A program made the translations under genes and the position numbers. Under the pieces are notes generated by a model. It was given only the letters and a program-made list of their open reading frames with translations, was not told the DNA's origin and ran no database searches. Below are positions 42,432 through 51,804 of a stretch of DNA of 64,000 bases, in pieces (the stretch's first letter is position 1; each line of letters starts with the position of its first letter). The stretch is from Pelomonas sp. Root1444. Lineage in GTDB: Bacteria > Pseudomonadota > Gammaproteobacteria > Burkholderiales > Burkholderiaceae_C. The DNA lies in contig NZ_LMFP01000001.1 of the NCBI RefSeq assembly GCF_001426885.1, positions 583,669 through 647,668 on the forward strand. Direction: 5' to 3'.

Positions 42432-43847
42432 TCAGGTCAGGTGTGCAACGACGAAGGCCTTGACCTGCGCCGCGTCGGCCGGGAGCACCGTCACGCGCTT
42501 GGGCAGGTCTTCGATGCCGTCGAACTGGACGGGCCGGTCGGGCTCGTGACCCAGCGCTTCCACGATGGTCGCGGCGAACTTGATCGGCAGCGCCGTCTCC
42601 AGCACGATCATTGGCACACCGGGTCGCACGAAGTGGCGCGCCACCTTCAGGCCGTCGGCCGTGTGGGTGTCGATCGTCACGCCGAAACGCTGGTGCGCGT
42701 CGCGGATGGTGGCCACCCGATCGACGTGCGTGCTCTTGGCGCTGACGAACCCGTAGCGCGTGTGCGCCAGCGCGAACGCAGGGTCGGCACTCAGGTCGAA
42801 GCAGCCGCTCTTCGCGAGCTCCTCGCCGAACAAGCGCTTGACCGTTCCCGCATCGCGGCCGAGCAGGTCGAACACGAAACGCTCGAAGTTGCTGGCCTTG
42901 GAGATGTCCATCGACGGACTGGAGGTCTCGTAGGTGTCGGCGCTGCCGCGGACCCGATAAACGCCGGTGCGGAAGAACTCGTCGAGCACGTCGTTCTCGT
43001 TCGTGGCGAGCACGAGCTTGTCGATGGGCAGGCCCATCATGCGCGCCACATGGCCGGCGCAGATGTTGCCGAAGTTGCCCGACGGGACGGCGAAGCTCAC
43101 CTTCTCGGCGTTGCTCTTCGTCGCCTGGAAGTAGCCGGCGAAGTAGTACACCACCTGGGCCAGGAGGCGCGCCCAGTTGATCGAGTTGACAGTGCCGATC
43201 TTGTGCTTGCGCTTGAACTCGAGGTCGTTGGACACCGCCTTGACGATGTCCTGGCAATCGTCGAAAACGCCCTCGATCGCGAGGTTGTGGATGTTGGCGT
43301 CCTGCAGGCTGAACATCTGCGCCTGCTGGAACGGGCTCATGCGGCCATGCGGCGAGGTCATGAAGACGCGCACACCCTTCTTGCCCTTCATCGCGTATTC
43401 GGCAGCGCTGCCGGTGTCCCCCGAGGTCGCGCCCAGGATGTTCAGTTCTTCGCCGCGACGCGCGAGTTCGTACTCGAACAGGTTGCCCAGCAGTTGCATC
43501 GCCATGTCCTTGAAGGCGAGCGTGGGGCCGTTGGACAGCGCTTCGAGGCAGAGGCCGTCTTCGAGCCTTTTCAGCGGCGCGATCTCCTGCGTGCCGAAGA
43601 CCTCCTGCGTGTACGTCTTTGCGCAGAGCGCTTTCAGATCGGCGAGCGGTATGTCGTCGACGTACAGCGACAGGACTTCGAAAGCGAGTTCGGGATACGC
43701 GAGCCGGCGCCACTTGTCGAGCGTCGCGGTATCGACCTGCGGGTATCGCTCGGGCAGATACAGCCCGCCGTCAGGCGCGAGTCCCTCAAGGAGGATCTCG
43801 CAGAATCTCTTGCGGGCCGGATCGCCCCGGGTAGACAGGTAGCGCAT
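42432..43847 (-). CDS. thrC: Threonine synthase
   Basis: 471 residues. Begins MRYLSTRGDP, the common Burkholderiales start; an alternative ATG at 43859 adds four residues. The PLP lysine lies in SNGPTLAFKDMAMQ; the phosphate and ring contacts are ATSGDTGSAAEYAM and SINWARLLAQVVYY; VPSGNFGNICAGHVA completes the PLP fold. Converts O-phosphohomoserine to threonine. Eight bp downstream of the M20 amidohydrolase and eight bp upstream of thrB, so the three are co-transcribed. Confidence 0.95.
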   Translation of the reverse strand: MRYLSTRGDPARKRFCEILLEGLAPDGGLYLPERYPQVDTATLDKWRRLAYPELAFEVLSLYVDDIPLADLKALCAKTYTQEVFGTQEIAPLKRLEDGLCLEALSNGPTLAFKDMAMQLLGNLFEYELARRGEELNILGATSGDTGSAAEYAMKGKKGVRVFMTSPHGRMSPFQQAQMFSLQDANIHNLAIEGVFDDCQDIVKAVSNDLEFKRKHKIGTVNSINWARLLAQVVYYFAGYFQATKSNAEKVSFAVPSGNFGNICAGHVARMMGLPIDKLVLATNENDVLDEFFRTGVYRVRGSADTYETSSPSMDISKASNFERFVFDLLGRDAGTVKRLFGEELAKSGCFDLSADPAFALAHTRYGFVSAKSTHVDRVATIRDAHQRFGVTIDTHTADGLKVARHFVRPGVPMIVLETALPIKFAATIVEALGHEPDRPVQFDGIEDLPKRVTVLPADAAQVKAFVVAHLT

Positions 43848-43855
43848 CGAAGGCC

Positions 43856-45031
43856 TCATTGCTTGGGCGGGAAATGGGTGGCGTGCAACGCCAGCCGGGC
43901 CACGGCCACGAACCAGCGCATGCCGCAGGCCAGCACGTCGTCGTTGAAGTCGTACGACGGATGGTGCAGCGCAGCCGAATGAACTGCGCCACGCTGGCCG
44001 AGCCACAGGTAGGCCCCCGGCCGCTGCTGCAGCATGAATGCGAAGTCTTCCGACGTGAAAGCCGGCGCCGGCGCCGTTTGGGCGTCCAGGCCGGCACGGC
44101 GCGCCGCTTCCAGTGCGAGCTGCACGGGCTCGGGGTGATTGATCGTGGCCGGGTAGTAGCGCGTGTACTCGACCTCGACGGCGGCGCCGCTGGCGCGTGC
44201 GACGCCGGCGGAGATGTCGCGAATGGCTTGTTCGATCGTGTCCTGCACCGACGTGTCGAAACTGCGTACCGTGCCGGTCAGCTCCACCGCCGCCGGCAGC
44301 ACGTTGTGCGACTGACCGCCGCTGATGCGCGTGACCGAGAGCACCGCGTTCTGCGTCGGCGGAATGCGGCGCGACACGATGGTGTGCAGCTGTGTGACCA
44401 GCTCGCTGGCCGCGAGCACCACGTCGGGTGTGCGATCAGGCTGTGCCGCGTGGCCGCCGCGCCCGCGCAGCACGATATCGAAACGGTCCGCCGCAGCCAT
44501 GATGGGCCCGGCCCGGGTCGCCGCCGTGCCGGCCGGCAGGTCCGGCCAGTTGTGCAGCGCGTACACGGATTCGCAGGGGAATCGATCGAACAAGCCCTGC
44601 TGCACCATCTCGCGAGCACCGCCTCTCCCTTCTTCGGCCGGCTGAAAAATGAACGCGATGCTGCCATCGAAGCCGCCGGCTCGCGCCAGTTGTTGCGCCG
44701 CCCCCAGCAGCATCGCGGTATGGCCGTCGTGACCGCAGCCGTGGTGTACGCCAGGGTGCCTGCTGACGTGGCGGTGTTCGGCTTGCTCGCGCATGGGCAG
44801 CGCGTCCATGTCGGCCCGCAGACCAACCATGCGCGGCGAGTGGCCCCGGCGCAGCACGCCGACCACGCCCGTACCGGCGATGCCCTCGTGCACCTCCAGG
44901 CCGGCCTGACGCAGCGCCTCGGCCACCACGCCGGACGTGCGCCGTTCTTCGTAGGCAAGCTCCGGGTGGGCGTGCAGGTCACGCCGCAACGCAATCAGCG
45001 CCGGCAGCAGGTCGTTGATGTTCTCGTTCAT
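43856..45031 (-). CDS. M20-family amidohydrolase
   Basis: 391 residues, hippurate-hydrolase/aminoacylase type. Metal ligands: HPGVHHGCGHDGHTAMLL and QPAEEGRGGAREM, with GLRADMDALPM before. The C-terminus has TSEDFAFMLQQRPGAYLWLG. These enzymes free an amino acid from an N-acyl or N-carbamoyl conjugate. Directly upstream of thrC-thrB and directly downstream of a D-2-hydroxyacid dehydrogenase (6 bp). Confidence 0.92.
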   Translation of the reverse strand: MNENINDLLPALIALRRDLHAHPELAYEERRTSGVVAEALRQAGLEVHEGIAGTGVVGVLRRGHSPRMVGLRADMDALPMREQAEHRHVSRHPGVHHGCGHDGHTAMLLGAAQQLARAGGFDGSIAFIFQPAEEGRGGAREMVQQGLFDRFPCESVYALHNWPDLPAGTAATRAGPIMAAADRFDIVLRGRGGHAAQPDRTPDVVLAASELVTQLHTIVSRRIPPTQNAVLSVTRISGGQSHNVLPAAVELTGTVRSFDTSVQDTIEQAIRDISAGVARASGAAVEVEYTRYYPATINHPEPVQLALEAARRAGLDAQTAPAPAFTSEDFAFMLQQRPGAYLWLGQRGAVHSAALHHPSYDFNDDVLACGMRWFVAVARLALHATHFPPKQ

Positions 45032-45037
45032 GGCGGC

Positions 45038-45967
45038 TCAATAACCTCGCGAACGATCAACCAGCCCGACCAACGGCAGGCCTGCCTGGTGGCGGCGGAT
45101 GTTGTCGAGCACCTGCTCCACCGCTGTCTCCGGCTGCGTCATGCTTGCGACGTGCGGCGTGAGCAGGATCTTCGGATGCGTCCAGTAGGGATGGTTGCCC
45201 GGCAAAGGCTCCGGGTCAGTGACGTCGATAACCGCGCCCGACAACCAGCCTTCGTCGAGCGCATCGAGCAGCGCCTGGTGATCGAGTTGTGCGCCCCGGC
45301 CGGCATGCACCAGCGAGGCGCCCCGGGGCAGTTGCCGGAACAGCGCCGCGTCAAGGATGCCGCGCGTTTGTGCCGTCAGTGGCAGCAGGCACACGAGGAT
45401 CTCGGTGCGGGCCAGCATCGCCGGCAGTTCGTCGTCTCCCGCATAGCACGTCACGCCATCGACCTCGTGCCGCGTGCGGCTCCAGCCGGCGAGCGGGAAG
45501 CCGAAGGCGCGCAACCGCTCCAGCACTGCACGACCGAGTACGCCCAGGCCGAGCACGCCGACACGGCGTTGCGTCGCAGGAATGACGCGGTGCGCAGCCC
45601 AGCGAGCCTCGCGCTGCTGGCGGATGTAGACCGGCAAGTCGCGGTGCAGCGCCAGCACAGCCATCGTGGCGTACTCCACCATGCCGGCGACGACACCCGG
45701 TTCGGCCAGACGCACCACGGGCAGTCCAGGCGGCAGCGCCGCGAGGTCGAACTGGTCGATGCCGGCGCCGGTCGAGAACAGAATCTCGAGCCGGGGGAAC
45801 CGGTTCTCGATGTCCGCGGGCGGCAGCCAGGCGGCCAGGTAGCGCACGTCCTCCGCGTCGCCGGTGTCCGGCCAGATATGGAACGGCATGTCAGGCGCCT
45901 TGACGGCGAACAAGCGAGCCCACTCCGCCCCGCGCACGGCGTCGGCTTTGTACAGGAAGGCCATCAT
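45038..45967 (-). CDS. D-2-hydroxyacid dehydrogenase, GhrA-like
   Basis: About 309 residues. The NAD(P) motif is RRVGVLGLGVLGRAVLERL; the catalytic Arg, Glu and His appear in LVHAGRGAQLDHQALLDALD, TDPEPLPGNHPYWTHP and LTPHVASM. GhrA relatives reduce glyoxylate or hydroxypyruvate. Starts at tandem ATGs (45967 or 45964) overlapping the stop of a 35-residue ORF. Membership in the cluster suggests it handles a 2-oxo acid produced by the FAD oxidase. Confidence 0.9.
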   Translation of the reverse strand: MMAFLYKADAVRGAEWARLFAVKAPDMPFHIWPDTGDAEDVRYLAAWLPPADIENRFPRLEILFSTGAGIDQFDLAALPPGLPVVRLAEPGVVAGMVEYATMAVLALHRDLPVYIRQQREARWAAHRVIPATQRRVGVLGLGVLGRAVLERLRAFGFPLAGWSRTRHEVDGVTCYAGDDELPAMLARTEILVCLLPLTAQTRGILDAALFRQLPRGASLVHAGRGAQLDHQALLDALDEGWLSGAVIDVTDPEPLPGNHPYWTHPKILLTPHVASMTQPETAVEQVLDNIRRHQAGLPLVGLVDRSRGY

Positions 45968-46071
45968 TCGTCCGGGTTGTCGACCCAACTCTTGCAGTCC
46001 AGCCTCTTCGCGAGGGCATCGCAGAGTGCGAGAAGGGACGGGGATATGGCCGGGACGTGCTGCTGCTTCAT
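45964..46071 (-). CDS. 35-residue protein coupled at both ends
   Basis: Reads MKQQHVPAISPSLLALCDAL, then AKRLDCKSWVDNPDE. Its ATG overlaps the TGA of the bicupin gene (ATGA), and its TGA overlaps the first ATG of the dehydrogenase gene (ATGA again). Such double coupling is strong evidence of translation. One amphipathic helix with two Cys residues is predicted; no family known. It could be a subunit or simply a relay. Confidence 0.6.
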   Translation of the reverse strand: MKQQHVPAISPSLLALCDALAKRLDCKSWVDNPDE

Positions 46072-46787
46072 GCCTTCACTTCCTGCACGACGAAGAACTT
46101 GGCGACGTGCTCGCTGCTCTCCCAACCGATGGACGCCCCCTGCGGCACGAAGATCGCATCGCCGGCATGGGTCGACAGCACGCTGCCATCGGGGCTGGCG
46201 AAGCGCACGCCGCCGGCCAGCAGGACCATGAACTCGTTCTGGCGGTGCGGGCGCACGATGCGGTGGTAGGGCGTCGAGTCCCAGGTGCCGGCGACGACCC
46301 CCGTCAACTCGTCCTTGAAGACGTTGTCGCTGCGGCACTGCGGGGCCGGGCCCAGCAGCACTTCGGGAGGCAACGACCTGGACGGTTTGAAGTCCGCGTC
46401 GGCGCGCAGCGGGGTGACGCCGGGCTGGTTCGCCAGCTCGGCCGCGGCTGCGCAGAACACGAACTGCGCGCGCGACGCCGTCTGGATACGCAGGGCTATG
46501 CCGCGCGCGATGACGGCACCTTCGCCACGCCGCAGCACCAGCGGTGCGGCGCCGGCAGCGATCAGGGTGAGCTTGCCTTCCACGACGACGATCGTCTCGG
46601 TGTGGGGAAAGTGCGCGACATCCACTTCACCGATGAAGTCGACACGACCGGCGCTCATCGCGCCCGGCCCTTCCCAGGCGATCTCGCGACTGCGCGCGAA
46701 GGGATCGGCCGTGCCGAAGGCCGACTTGCGGAAGGAGGTCGATGTCGGTGCGCCATCGGCGCGGTGCAGCATGAGGGCTACGGTCAT
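46068..46787 (-). CDS. Bicupin protein
   Basis: 239 residues with two cupin folds: HFPHTETIVVVEGKLTLIAA with VLRRGEGAVIARGIAL in the first half and RIVRPHRQNEFMVLLAGGVR with GDAIFVPQGASIGWES in the second. The His/Glu metal pattern is better kept in the second cupin (HRQNE). May be a metal-dependent dioxygenase, isomerase or sensor within the catabolic pathway. Gap of 45 bp to the upstream ALDH gene. Confidence 0.8.
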   Translation of the reverse strand: MTVALMLHRADGAPTSTSFRKSAFGTADPFARSREIAWEGPGAMSAGRVDFIGEVDVAHFPHTETIVVVEGKLTLIAAGAAPLVLRRGEGAVIARGIALRIQTASRAQFVFCAAAAELANQPGVTPLRADADFKPSRSLPPEVLLGPAPQCRSDNVFKDELTGVVAGTWDSTPYHRIVRPHRQNEFMVLLAGGVRFASPDGSVLSTHAGDAIFVPQGASIGWESSEHVAKFFVVQEVKA

Positions 46788-46832
46788 GGTCGTTGTTCCT
46801 TTGAGTTGCGGGCATTCATTGCGTTGGTGTCC

Positions 46833-48314
46833 TCAAGCGGCACTGGGCGCTGGGACTTCCCCGTAGCCGAGGATGGCCTTGGTCTCGAGGTATTCCTCCA
46901 GGCCTTCGACGCCGTACTCGCGTCCGTTGCCGGAGCGCCCGTAGCCGCCAAAAGGCGCATCGGGGCTCCAGGGCGGGTTGTTGATGTGCACCTGCCCCGA
47001 ACGGATGCGTGCGGCCACCGCACGCGCGGCAGCGAGGTCCCGGCCCTGCACGTGCGCGCCCAGGCCGTACACCGTGCCGTTGGCGATCTCCACGGCCTCG
47101 TCCACGCTGTCGTAAGTGATGATCACCAGCACGGGGCCGAAGATCTCTTCCTGCGCGATCCGCATCTGCGGCTGCACATCGGAGAAAAGTGTCGGGCGCA
47201 CGTAGCAGCCGCGCTCCAGTCCCTGCGGCCGGCCGGGGCCGCCGCAGATGAGGCGCGCGCCTTCGGCCAAACCGACACCGATCATTTCCTGCACGCGGTT
47301 GAACTGCGCGCGGTTGGCCACTGGGCCATGTGTTGTCTGCGGCGAACGCGGATCGCCCACGACGAACGCAGATGCCGTATCGCATGCGAGCCGCTCGACC
47401 TCAGCGAGGCGTTCGCGCGGCACGATGATGCGGGTGGGAGCGCTGCAGGACTGGCCCACGTTGCGCATGCCCGCCGCCACCGCAGCTGGTATGGCACGGG
47501 AGAAATCGGCATCGGGCAGGATGACGTTGGGCGACTTGCCGCCCAGTTCCTGGGCCACGCGCTTGACGGTGGGCGCGGCCGCCTGCGCCACCAGCACACC
47601 TGCGCGGGTGGAGCCGGTGATCGAGATCATGTCCACGTCCGGGTGCGTTGCCAGCGCGGCGCCAACCTCGGGCCCTGTGCCGCTGACCAGGTTGAACACA
47701 CCCGCCGGGACGCCCGCGTCCTGGATCACTTCTGCGAACAACAGCGCGCTCAGGGGCGACAGCTCGCTGGGCTTCAGGACGATGGTGCATCCCGCCGCCA
47801 GGGCCGGGCCGACCTTGGCGGTGATCTGGTAGAGCGGCCAGTTCCAGGGGGTGATCAGGCCGCACACACCGATGGCCTCGCGCTGGATCGCCGTGCTGCC
47901 GCGATGCGTGAGGAAGGGATAGCTCGTCGCTAGGTCACGCGCCACGCGGATGTGCTCCGCCGCGATCGGCACCTGGGCACCGCGCGCCACGCTGATGGCG
48001 CAGCCCATCTCTTGCGAGATCGCCTGGGCGAATGCTTCCGCTCGCTCCAGGATCAGGCCGTGAATGCGGGCTAGCAGTGCGGCCCGGCTCTGAGGGGTAC
48101 TCACGGACCAGGTCGCGAACGCGCGCCGGGCCGCGGCCACGGCCGTGGCGACGTCCTGCGCGTTGCCCAGCGCGACCTCCGCGACGGGTTCGTCGGTCGA
48201 CGGGTCGATGACGGCGCTTCGATCCTGCCCTGCGGGCAGCACCCACTCGCCGTCGATGAAGAGGCGATCCAGGCGGCCGGCGCCTGCGAGGCGATCGATG
48301 ATGGAGGTGTTCAT
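46833..48314 (-). CDS. NAD(P)-dependent aldehyde dehydrogenase
   Basis: 493 residues. Catalytic Glu in AQELGGKSPNVILPD and catalytic Cys in NVGQSCSAPTRI; cofactor site GLITPWNWPLY and SITGSTRAGVLV. General aldehyde dehydrogenase fold, closest in appearance to broad-range ALDHs of amine and amino-acid breakdown. Gap of 5 bp from the preceding SSADH gene. Two adjacent ALDHs imply two aldehyde steps or one with overlapping specificity. Confidence 0.93.
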   Translation of the reverse strand: MNTSIIDRLAGAGRLDRLFIDGEWVLPAGQDRSAVIDPSTDEPVAEVALGNAQDVATAVAAARRAFATWSVSTPQSRAALLARIHGLILERAEAFAQAISQEMGCAISVARGAQVPIAAEHIRVARDLATSYPFLTHRGSTAIQREAIGVCGLITPWNWPLYQITAKVGPALAAGCTIVLKPSELSPLSALLFAEVIQDAGVPAGVFNLVSGTGPEVGAALATHPDVDMISITGSTRAGVLVAQAAAPTVKRVAQELGGKSPNVILPDADFSRAIPAAVAAGMRNVGQSCSAPTRIIVPRERLAEVERLACDTASAFVVGDPRSPQTTHGPVANRAQFNRVQEMIGVGLAEGARLICGGPGRPQGLERGCYVRPTLFSDVQPQMRIAQEEIFGPVLVIITYDSVDEAVEIANGTVYGLGAHVQGRDLAAARAVAARIRSGQVHINNPPWSPDAPFGGYGRSGNGREYGVEGLEEYLETKAILGYGEVPAPSAA

Positions 48315-48319
48315 CGTGT

Positions 48320-49789
48320 TCAGCGCAGATTGCCCTGGCAGACGTACTTCAGGCTCATGTAGTCGTCCAGGCCGTGCACCGAACCTTCGCGGCCATAGCC
48401 CGACTCCTTCACGCCGCCGAATGGCGCCGCCTCGGCCGCGAGCGCGCCTTCGTTGACGCCGACGAGCCCGGTCTCCAGCGCGTCGGCGATGCGCCAGATG
48501 CGCGACACGTCCTGCGAATAGAAGTAGGCCGCGAGGCCGAACGGCGTGCCGTTCGCGGCGGCGATGACCTGCTCCTCGGTCTCGAAGCGCGTCACCGCGA
48601 CGATCGGGCCGAAAGTCTCTTCGCAGGAACACGCCATCGTCGCGTCGGCGCCGACCAGCAGCGTTGGGGCAAAAAAGTTGGCGCCCAGCGCGGCCAGACG
48701 CTGGCCTCCGACGACCACGCGTGCCCCGCTGTCAACGGCGTCATTCACGTGGCGTTCGATCTTGTCGACGGCCTTCGCGTTGATCATCGGCCCGATCTGC
48801 GAGCCCTCGTCACTCGCGGGGCCTACCTTCAGGGCGACGATGCGAGCGCCGAGCTTTTCAACGAAGCGGTCGTGAACGCCGGCCTGCACGAAGACCCGGT
48901 TCGGGCTCACGCAGGTCTGGCCGCCGTTGCGGAACTTGCCCGCCATCAGCCCATCGACTGCCGCGTCGAGGTCGGTATCGTCGAAGACGATGAAGGGTGC
49001 GTTGCCGCCGAGTTCGAGCGACAGCTTCTTCAGCGTGTCGGCGCTGCGCCGCGCGAGGTGCTTGCCCACCGGAGTCGAGCCGGTGAAGCTGACCTTTCGC
49101 ACACGCGGGTCGTCGAGCCAGACATCGACCACCTCCGCCGCACGCTGGCGCGAGGCGGTGACGATGTTCAGTACACCGGCTGGCACGCCCGCCTCCTCGG
49201 CGAGCTTGACGAGGGCCAACGAGGTCAGCGGCGTGTCCTCGGCCGGCTTGGCGACCACCGTGCAGCCTGCGGCCAGCGCGGGTGCAATCTTGCGAGCGAT
49301 CATCGCGGCCGGGAAGTTCCACGGCGTGATCACGGCCACCACGCCCACCGGCTCCTTCAGCGCGAACATGCGCCGGCCCACGACCGGCGCGGGGATCACG
49401 TCGCCGTTGGCGCGCGTGGCCTCCTCGGCGAACCACTCCACATAGCTCGCGGCATAGGTCACCTCGCCGCGCCCTTCGGCGAGCGGCTTGCCCTGCTCGC
49501 GCGAGATCAGGCGGCCGAGGTCCTCCTGGTGCGCAACGATCAGGTCGTTCCAGCGCTTGAGGATTTGCGCGCGCTGCTTGGCAGGCACGGCGCGCCATGT
49601 GGCGAACGCGGCATGCGCCGCGTCGAGCGCTGCACGGGCGTCGGCCGCGCCGCTGTCGGGCACGCTCGCGACCACGGCGTCGGTGGCTGGGTCGGTCACG
49701 TCAAAACGGCGGCCTTCTTCGGCATCGCACCAGCGGCCGATGTAGTTGCGGCCGGGCAGGAGGTCGCCACGGTGAATCGAGAGAGACAC
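48320..49789 (-). CDS. gabD: Succinate-semialdehyde dehydrogenase-like ALDH
   Basis: 489 residues, GabD-like. VVAVITPWNFPAAMIARKIA, SFTGSTPVGKHLA, catalytic Glu in SLELGGNAPFIVFDD and Cys in FRNGGQTCVSPNRV. C-terminus ESGYGREGSVHGLDDYM typical of GabD/DavD. It oxidises succinate or glutarate semialdehyde to the acid. 67 bp after the transporter permease gene and 5 bp before the second ALDH. Confidence 0.9.
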   Translation of the reverse strand: MSLSIHRGDLLPGRNYIGRWCDAEEGRRFDVTDPATDAVVASVPDSGAADARAALDAAHAAFATWRAVPAKQRAQILKRWNDLIVAHQEDLGRLISREQGKPLAEGRGEVTYAASYVEWFAEEATRANGDVIPAPVVGRRMFALKEPVGVVAVITPWNFPAAMIARKIAPALAAGCTVVAKPAEDTPLTSLALVKLAEEAGVPAGVLNIVTASRQRAAEVVDVWLDDPRVRKVSFTGSTPVGKHLARRSADTLKKLSLELGGNAPFIVFDDTDLDAAVDGLMAGKFRNGGQTCVSPNRVFVQAGVHDRFVEKLGARIVALKVGPASDEGSQIGPMINAKAVDKIERHVNDAVDSGARVVVGGQRLAALGANFFAPTLLVGADATMACSCEETFGPIVAVTRFETEEQVIAAANGTPFGLAAYFYSQDVSRIWRIADALETGLVGVNEGALAAEAAPFGGVKESGYGREGSVHGLDDYMSLKYVCQGNLR

Positions 49790-49856
49790 GTCAGAGTCCT
49801 TTCAAATGGTCGGCGATGGCGCGAGACGCGCCGGCCAAGGCTTACGCAGCCGCGAG

Positions 49857-50741
49857 TTACTTGTGCTCGCTGCGGATATCGAGCGCGTCGCGCAGCCCGT
49901 CGCCGATGAGGTTGAAGCTGGTCACCGCCATCGTGATGGCCAGGCCGGGGATGATCGCCAGCCAGGGCGCGCGGTCCAGGTATTGCTGGGCACCGTTCAG
50001 CATGTTTCCCCAGCTGGGAAGAGGCGGCTGGATGCCGAAGCCCAGATAGCTGATGTAGGCCTCGAGCAGGATCGCGCGGGCGACCGTCAGCGTTGCGGCC
50101 ACGATGATCGGCCCCATGGCGTTGGGCAGGATCTCGCGAAACATGATGTGCGCGCGGCTCAGACCCAGCATCCGCCCGGCGAGCACGAACTCTCGCTCTT
50201 TGAGTGTTGCCACCTCGGTCGCGACGATGCGTGCGACCGTCATCCAGCTCGTCAGCGAGATGATGATGGTGATCATGATCGGGCTCGGCTTCAGTGCGAC
50301 TGCCAGAGCCAGCAGGAGGAAGAGCGTCGGAAACGACAGGAAGCCGTCGACGGTTCTCATCAGCACCGTGTTGACCCAGCCGCCCATGTAGCCGGCGATC
50401 ACGCCCACCAGCGTGCCCACGAAGGTCGCCAGCAGCATCGAGAAGAAGCCCACGAGCAGCGAGATCCGCCCCGCCATCAGCAGCCGTGCCGCAAGGTCAC
50501 GGCCCAAAGAGTCGGCGCCGAGATAGTGATCCCCCGCCAGGGGTGGAGCAAACCGCGCAAACAGGTCGATCTGGAGCGAATCGAAGGGCAGCAGATAGGG
50601 CCCGAAGGCGCAGGCGAGCGAGAGCAGGGTGATCATCACCAGCCCCAGAACCGCCAGGCGGTGGCTGAGGAACCGGCGCACCACGCGGCTCCTCCACCAT
50701 GCAAGTTCGGGAGCCGAAGTCAGGGTGAGCGTTGTTGACAT
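49857..50741 (-). CDS. ABC transporter permease, DppC-like
   Basis: 294 residues, six membrane helices, with the EAA-type loop REFVLAGRMLGLSRAHIMFR preceding ILPNAMGPIIV. N-terminal OppC-like segment HRLAVLGLVMITLLSLACAF and GADSLGRDLAARLL. It pairs with the DppB-like permease (gap 32 bp) in the dipeptide/oligopeptide/nickel class of importer. Confidence 0.94.
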   Translation of the reverse strand: MSTTLTLTSAPELAWWRSRVVRRFLSHRLAVLGLVMITLLSLACAFGPYLLPFDSLQIDLFARFAPPLAGDHYLGADSLGRDLAARLLMAGRISLLVGFFSMLLATFVGTLVGVIAGYMGGWVNTVLMRTVDGFLSFPTLFLLLALAVALKPSPIMITIIISLTSWMTVARIVATEVATLKEREFVLAGRMLGLSRAHIMFREILPNAMGPIIVAATLTVARAILLEAYISYLGFGIQPPLPSWGNMLNGAQQYLDRAPWLAIIPGLAITMAVTSFNLIGDGLRDALDIRSEHK

Positions 50742-50773
50742 GGCGGTGTCCTTTTGTCGCAATGGCGTCGGGC

Positions 50774-51724
50774 TCAGGCCAGACGAATCCGTGGGTCGAC
50801 CATCGCGACGACGATGTCGGCGACCAGGTTGCCGACGATGGTGAGCACGGCCGAGAACATCAGCAGACCCATGACCACCGGGTAGTCGCTGTTGCTGAGA
50901 CTGTCGAGAAACAGTCGTCCCATGCCGGGCCAAGTGAAGACGGTTTCGGTGACGAGCGCGCCCGTCAGCAGCGAGGGCAGCTGCACCCCGGCCAGGGTGA
51001 TCATCGGCAGCAGCGCATTGCCGACGACATGTTTCATGACGACCCTACGCTCGGTCAGACCCTTGGCGCGGGCGGTCTTGACGAATTCCTGGCCCATCGC
51101 TTCAATCGTTGCGGTCCGCATGAACCGGCTCCAGATGGCGATGTGGACCAGCGCCAGCACCACGGACGGCATGACCAGATGGTGCAGGTAGTTCAGGACC
51201 GACCCGTCGCCGATCGTGTACATGTTGCCCGCTGGCAGCCAGCCCAAGCGCAGCGAGAAGAAGTAGATGCCGACGAGCCCGAACCAGAAGGTCGGAATCG
51301 ACAGAGCGACCATCGAGCCGACGGTGGCCATGTAGTCGAAAGCCGAGTTCCGGTGCGTCGCGCCCCGGATGCCGATCACCGTGCCCAGGGCCACAGCGAT
51401 GACGGTGGCGCATCCCATGAGCAGCAAGGTTGCCGGCACATGGCGGGCGATGACCGACACGACCGGATTGCTGTCGCGGAACGAAGTCCCCCAGTCGCCC
51501 TGCAGCAGTCGCCAGGCCCAGTCGAAGTACTGCACCCACAGCGGTCGGTCGAGCCCGAGCTGGGCGGCGATACGGTTCTTGTCGTCCTGCGTCATGCCGG
51601 GATCGAGCGCGTATTGCGCCATTGGGCCGCCCGGGATCAGGTTCAGCACGACGAAGCCGATGATCGACACGATCACCAGCAGCACCATGCTCTGCATGAA
51701 GCGTTTTAAAAGAAAGGCAGCCAT
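50774..51724 (-). CDS. ABC transporter permease, DppB-like
   Basis: 316 residues. DppB signature at the N-terminus: FLLKRFMQSMVLLVIVSIIG, LNLIPGGPMAQYAL; EAA loop EFVKTARAKGLTERRVVMKH and conserved TETVFTWPGMGRLF. Second permease of the same importer, 80 bp after the binding-protein gene. Confidence 0.95.
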   Translation of the reverse strand: MAAFLLKRFMQSMVLLVIVSIIGFVVLNLIPGGPMAQYALDPGMTQDDKNRIAAQLGLDRPLWVQYFDWAWRLLQGDWGTSFRDSNPVVSVIARHVPATLLLMGCATVIAVALGTVIGIRGATHRNSAFDYMATVGSMVALSIPTFWFGLVGIYFFSLRLGWLPAGNMYTIGDGSVLNYLHHLVMPSVVLALVHIAIWSRFMRTATIEAMGQEFVKTARAKGLTERRVVMKHVVGNALLPMITLAGVQLPSLLTGALVTETVFTWPGMGRLFLDSLSNSDYPVVMGLLMFSAVLTIVGNLVADIVVAMVDPRIRLA

Positions 51725-51804
51725 GTTCTCTTCCTACGGGGACTGACGCACGGGGCGGGTGGTTGCCGCCCGCACTGATAGCGGGCGGGCGGCGACGGTT
51801 GACG

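Noticed and set aside
43859..46231. A 790-codon open frame on the plus strand
   Set aside because: It lies antisense to thrC, the M20 amidohydrolase and the dehydrogenase, is Arg/His/Gln-rich and shows no domain; it is a shadow of GC-rich coding.
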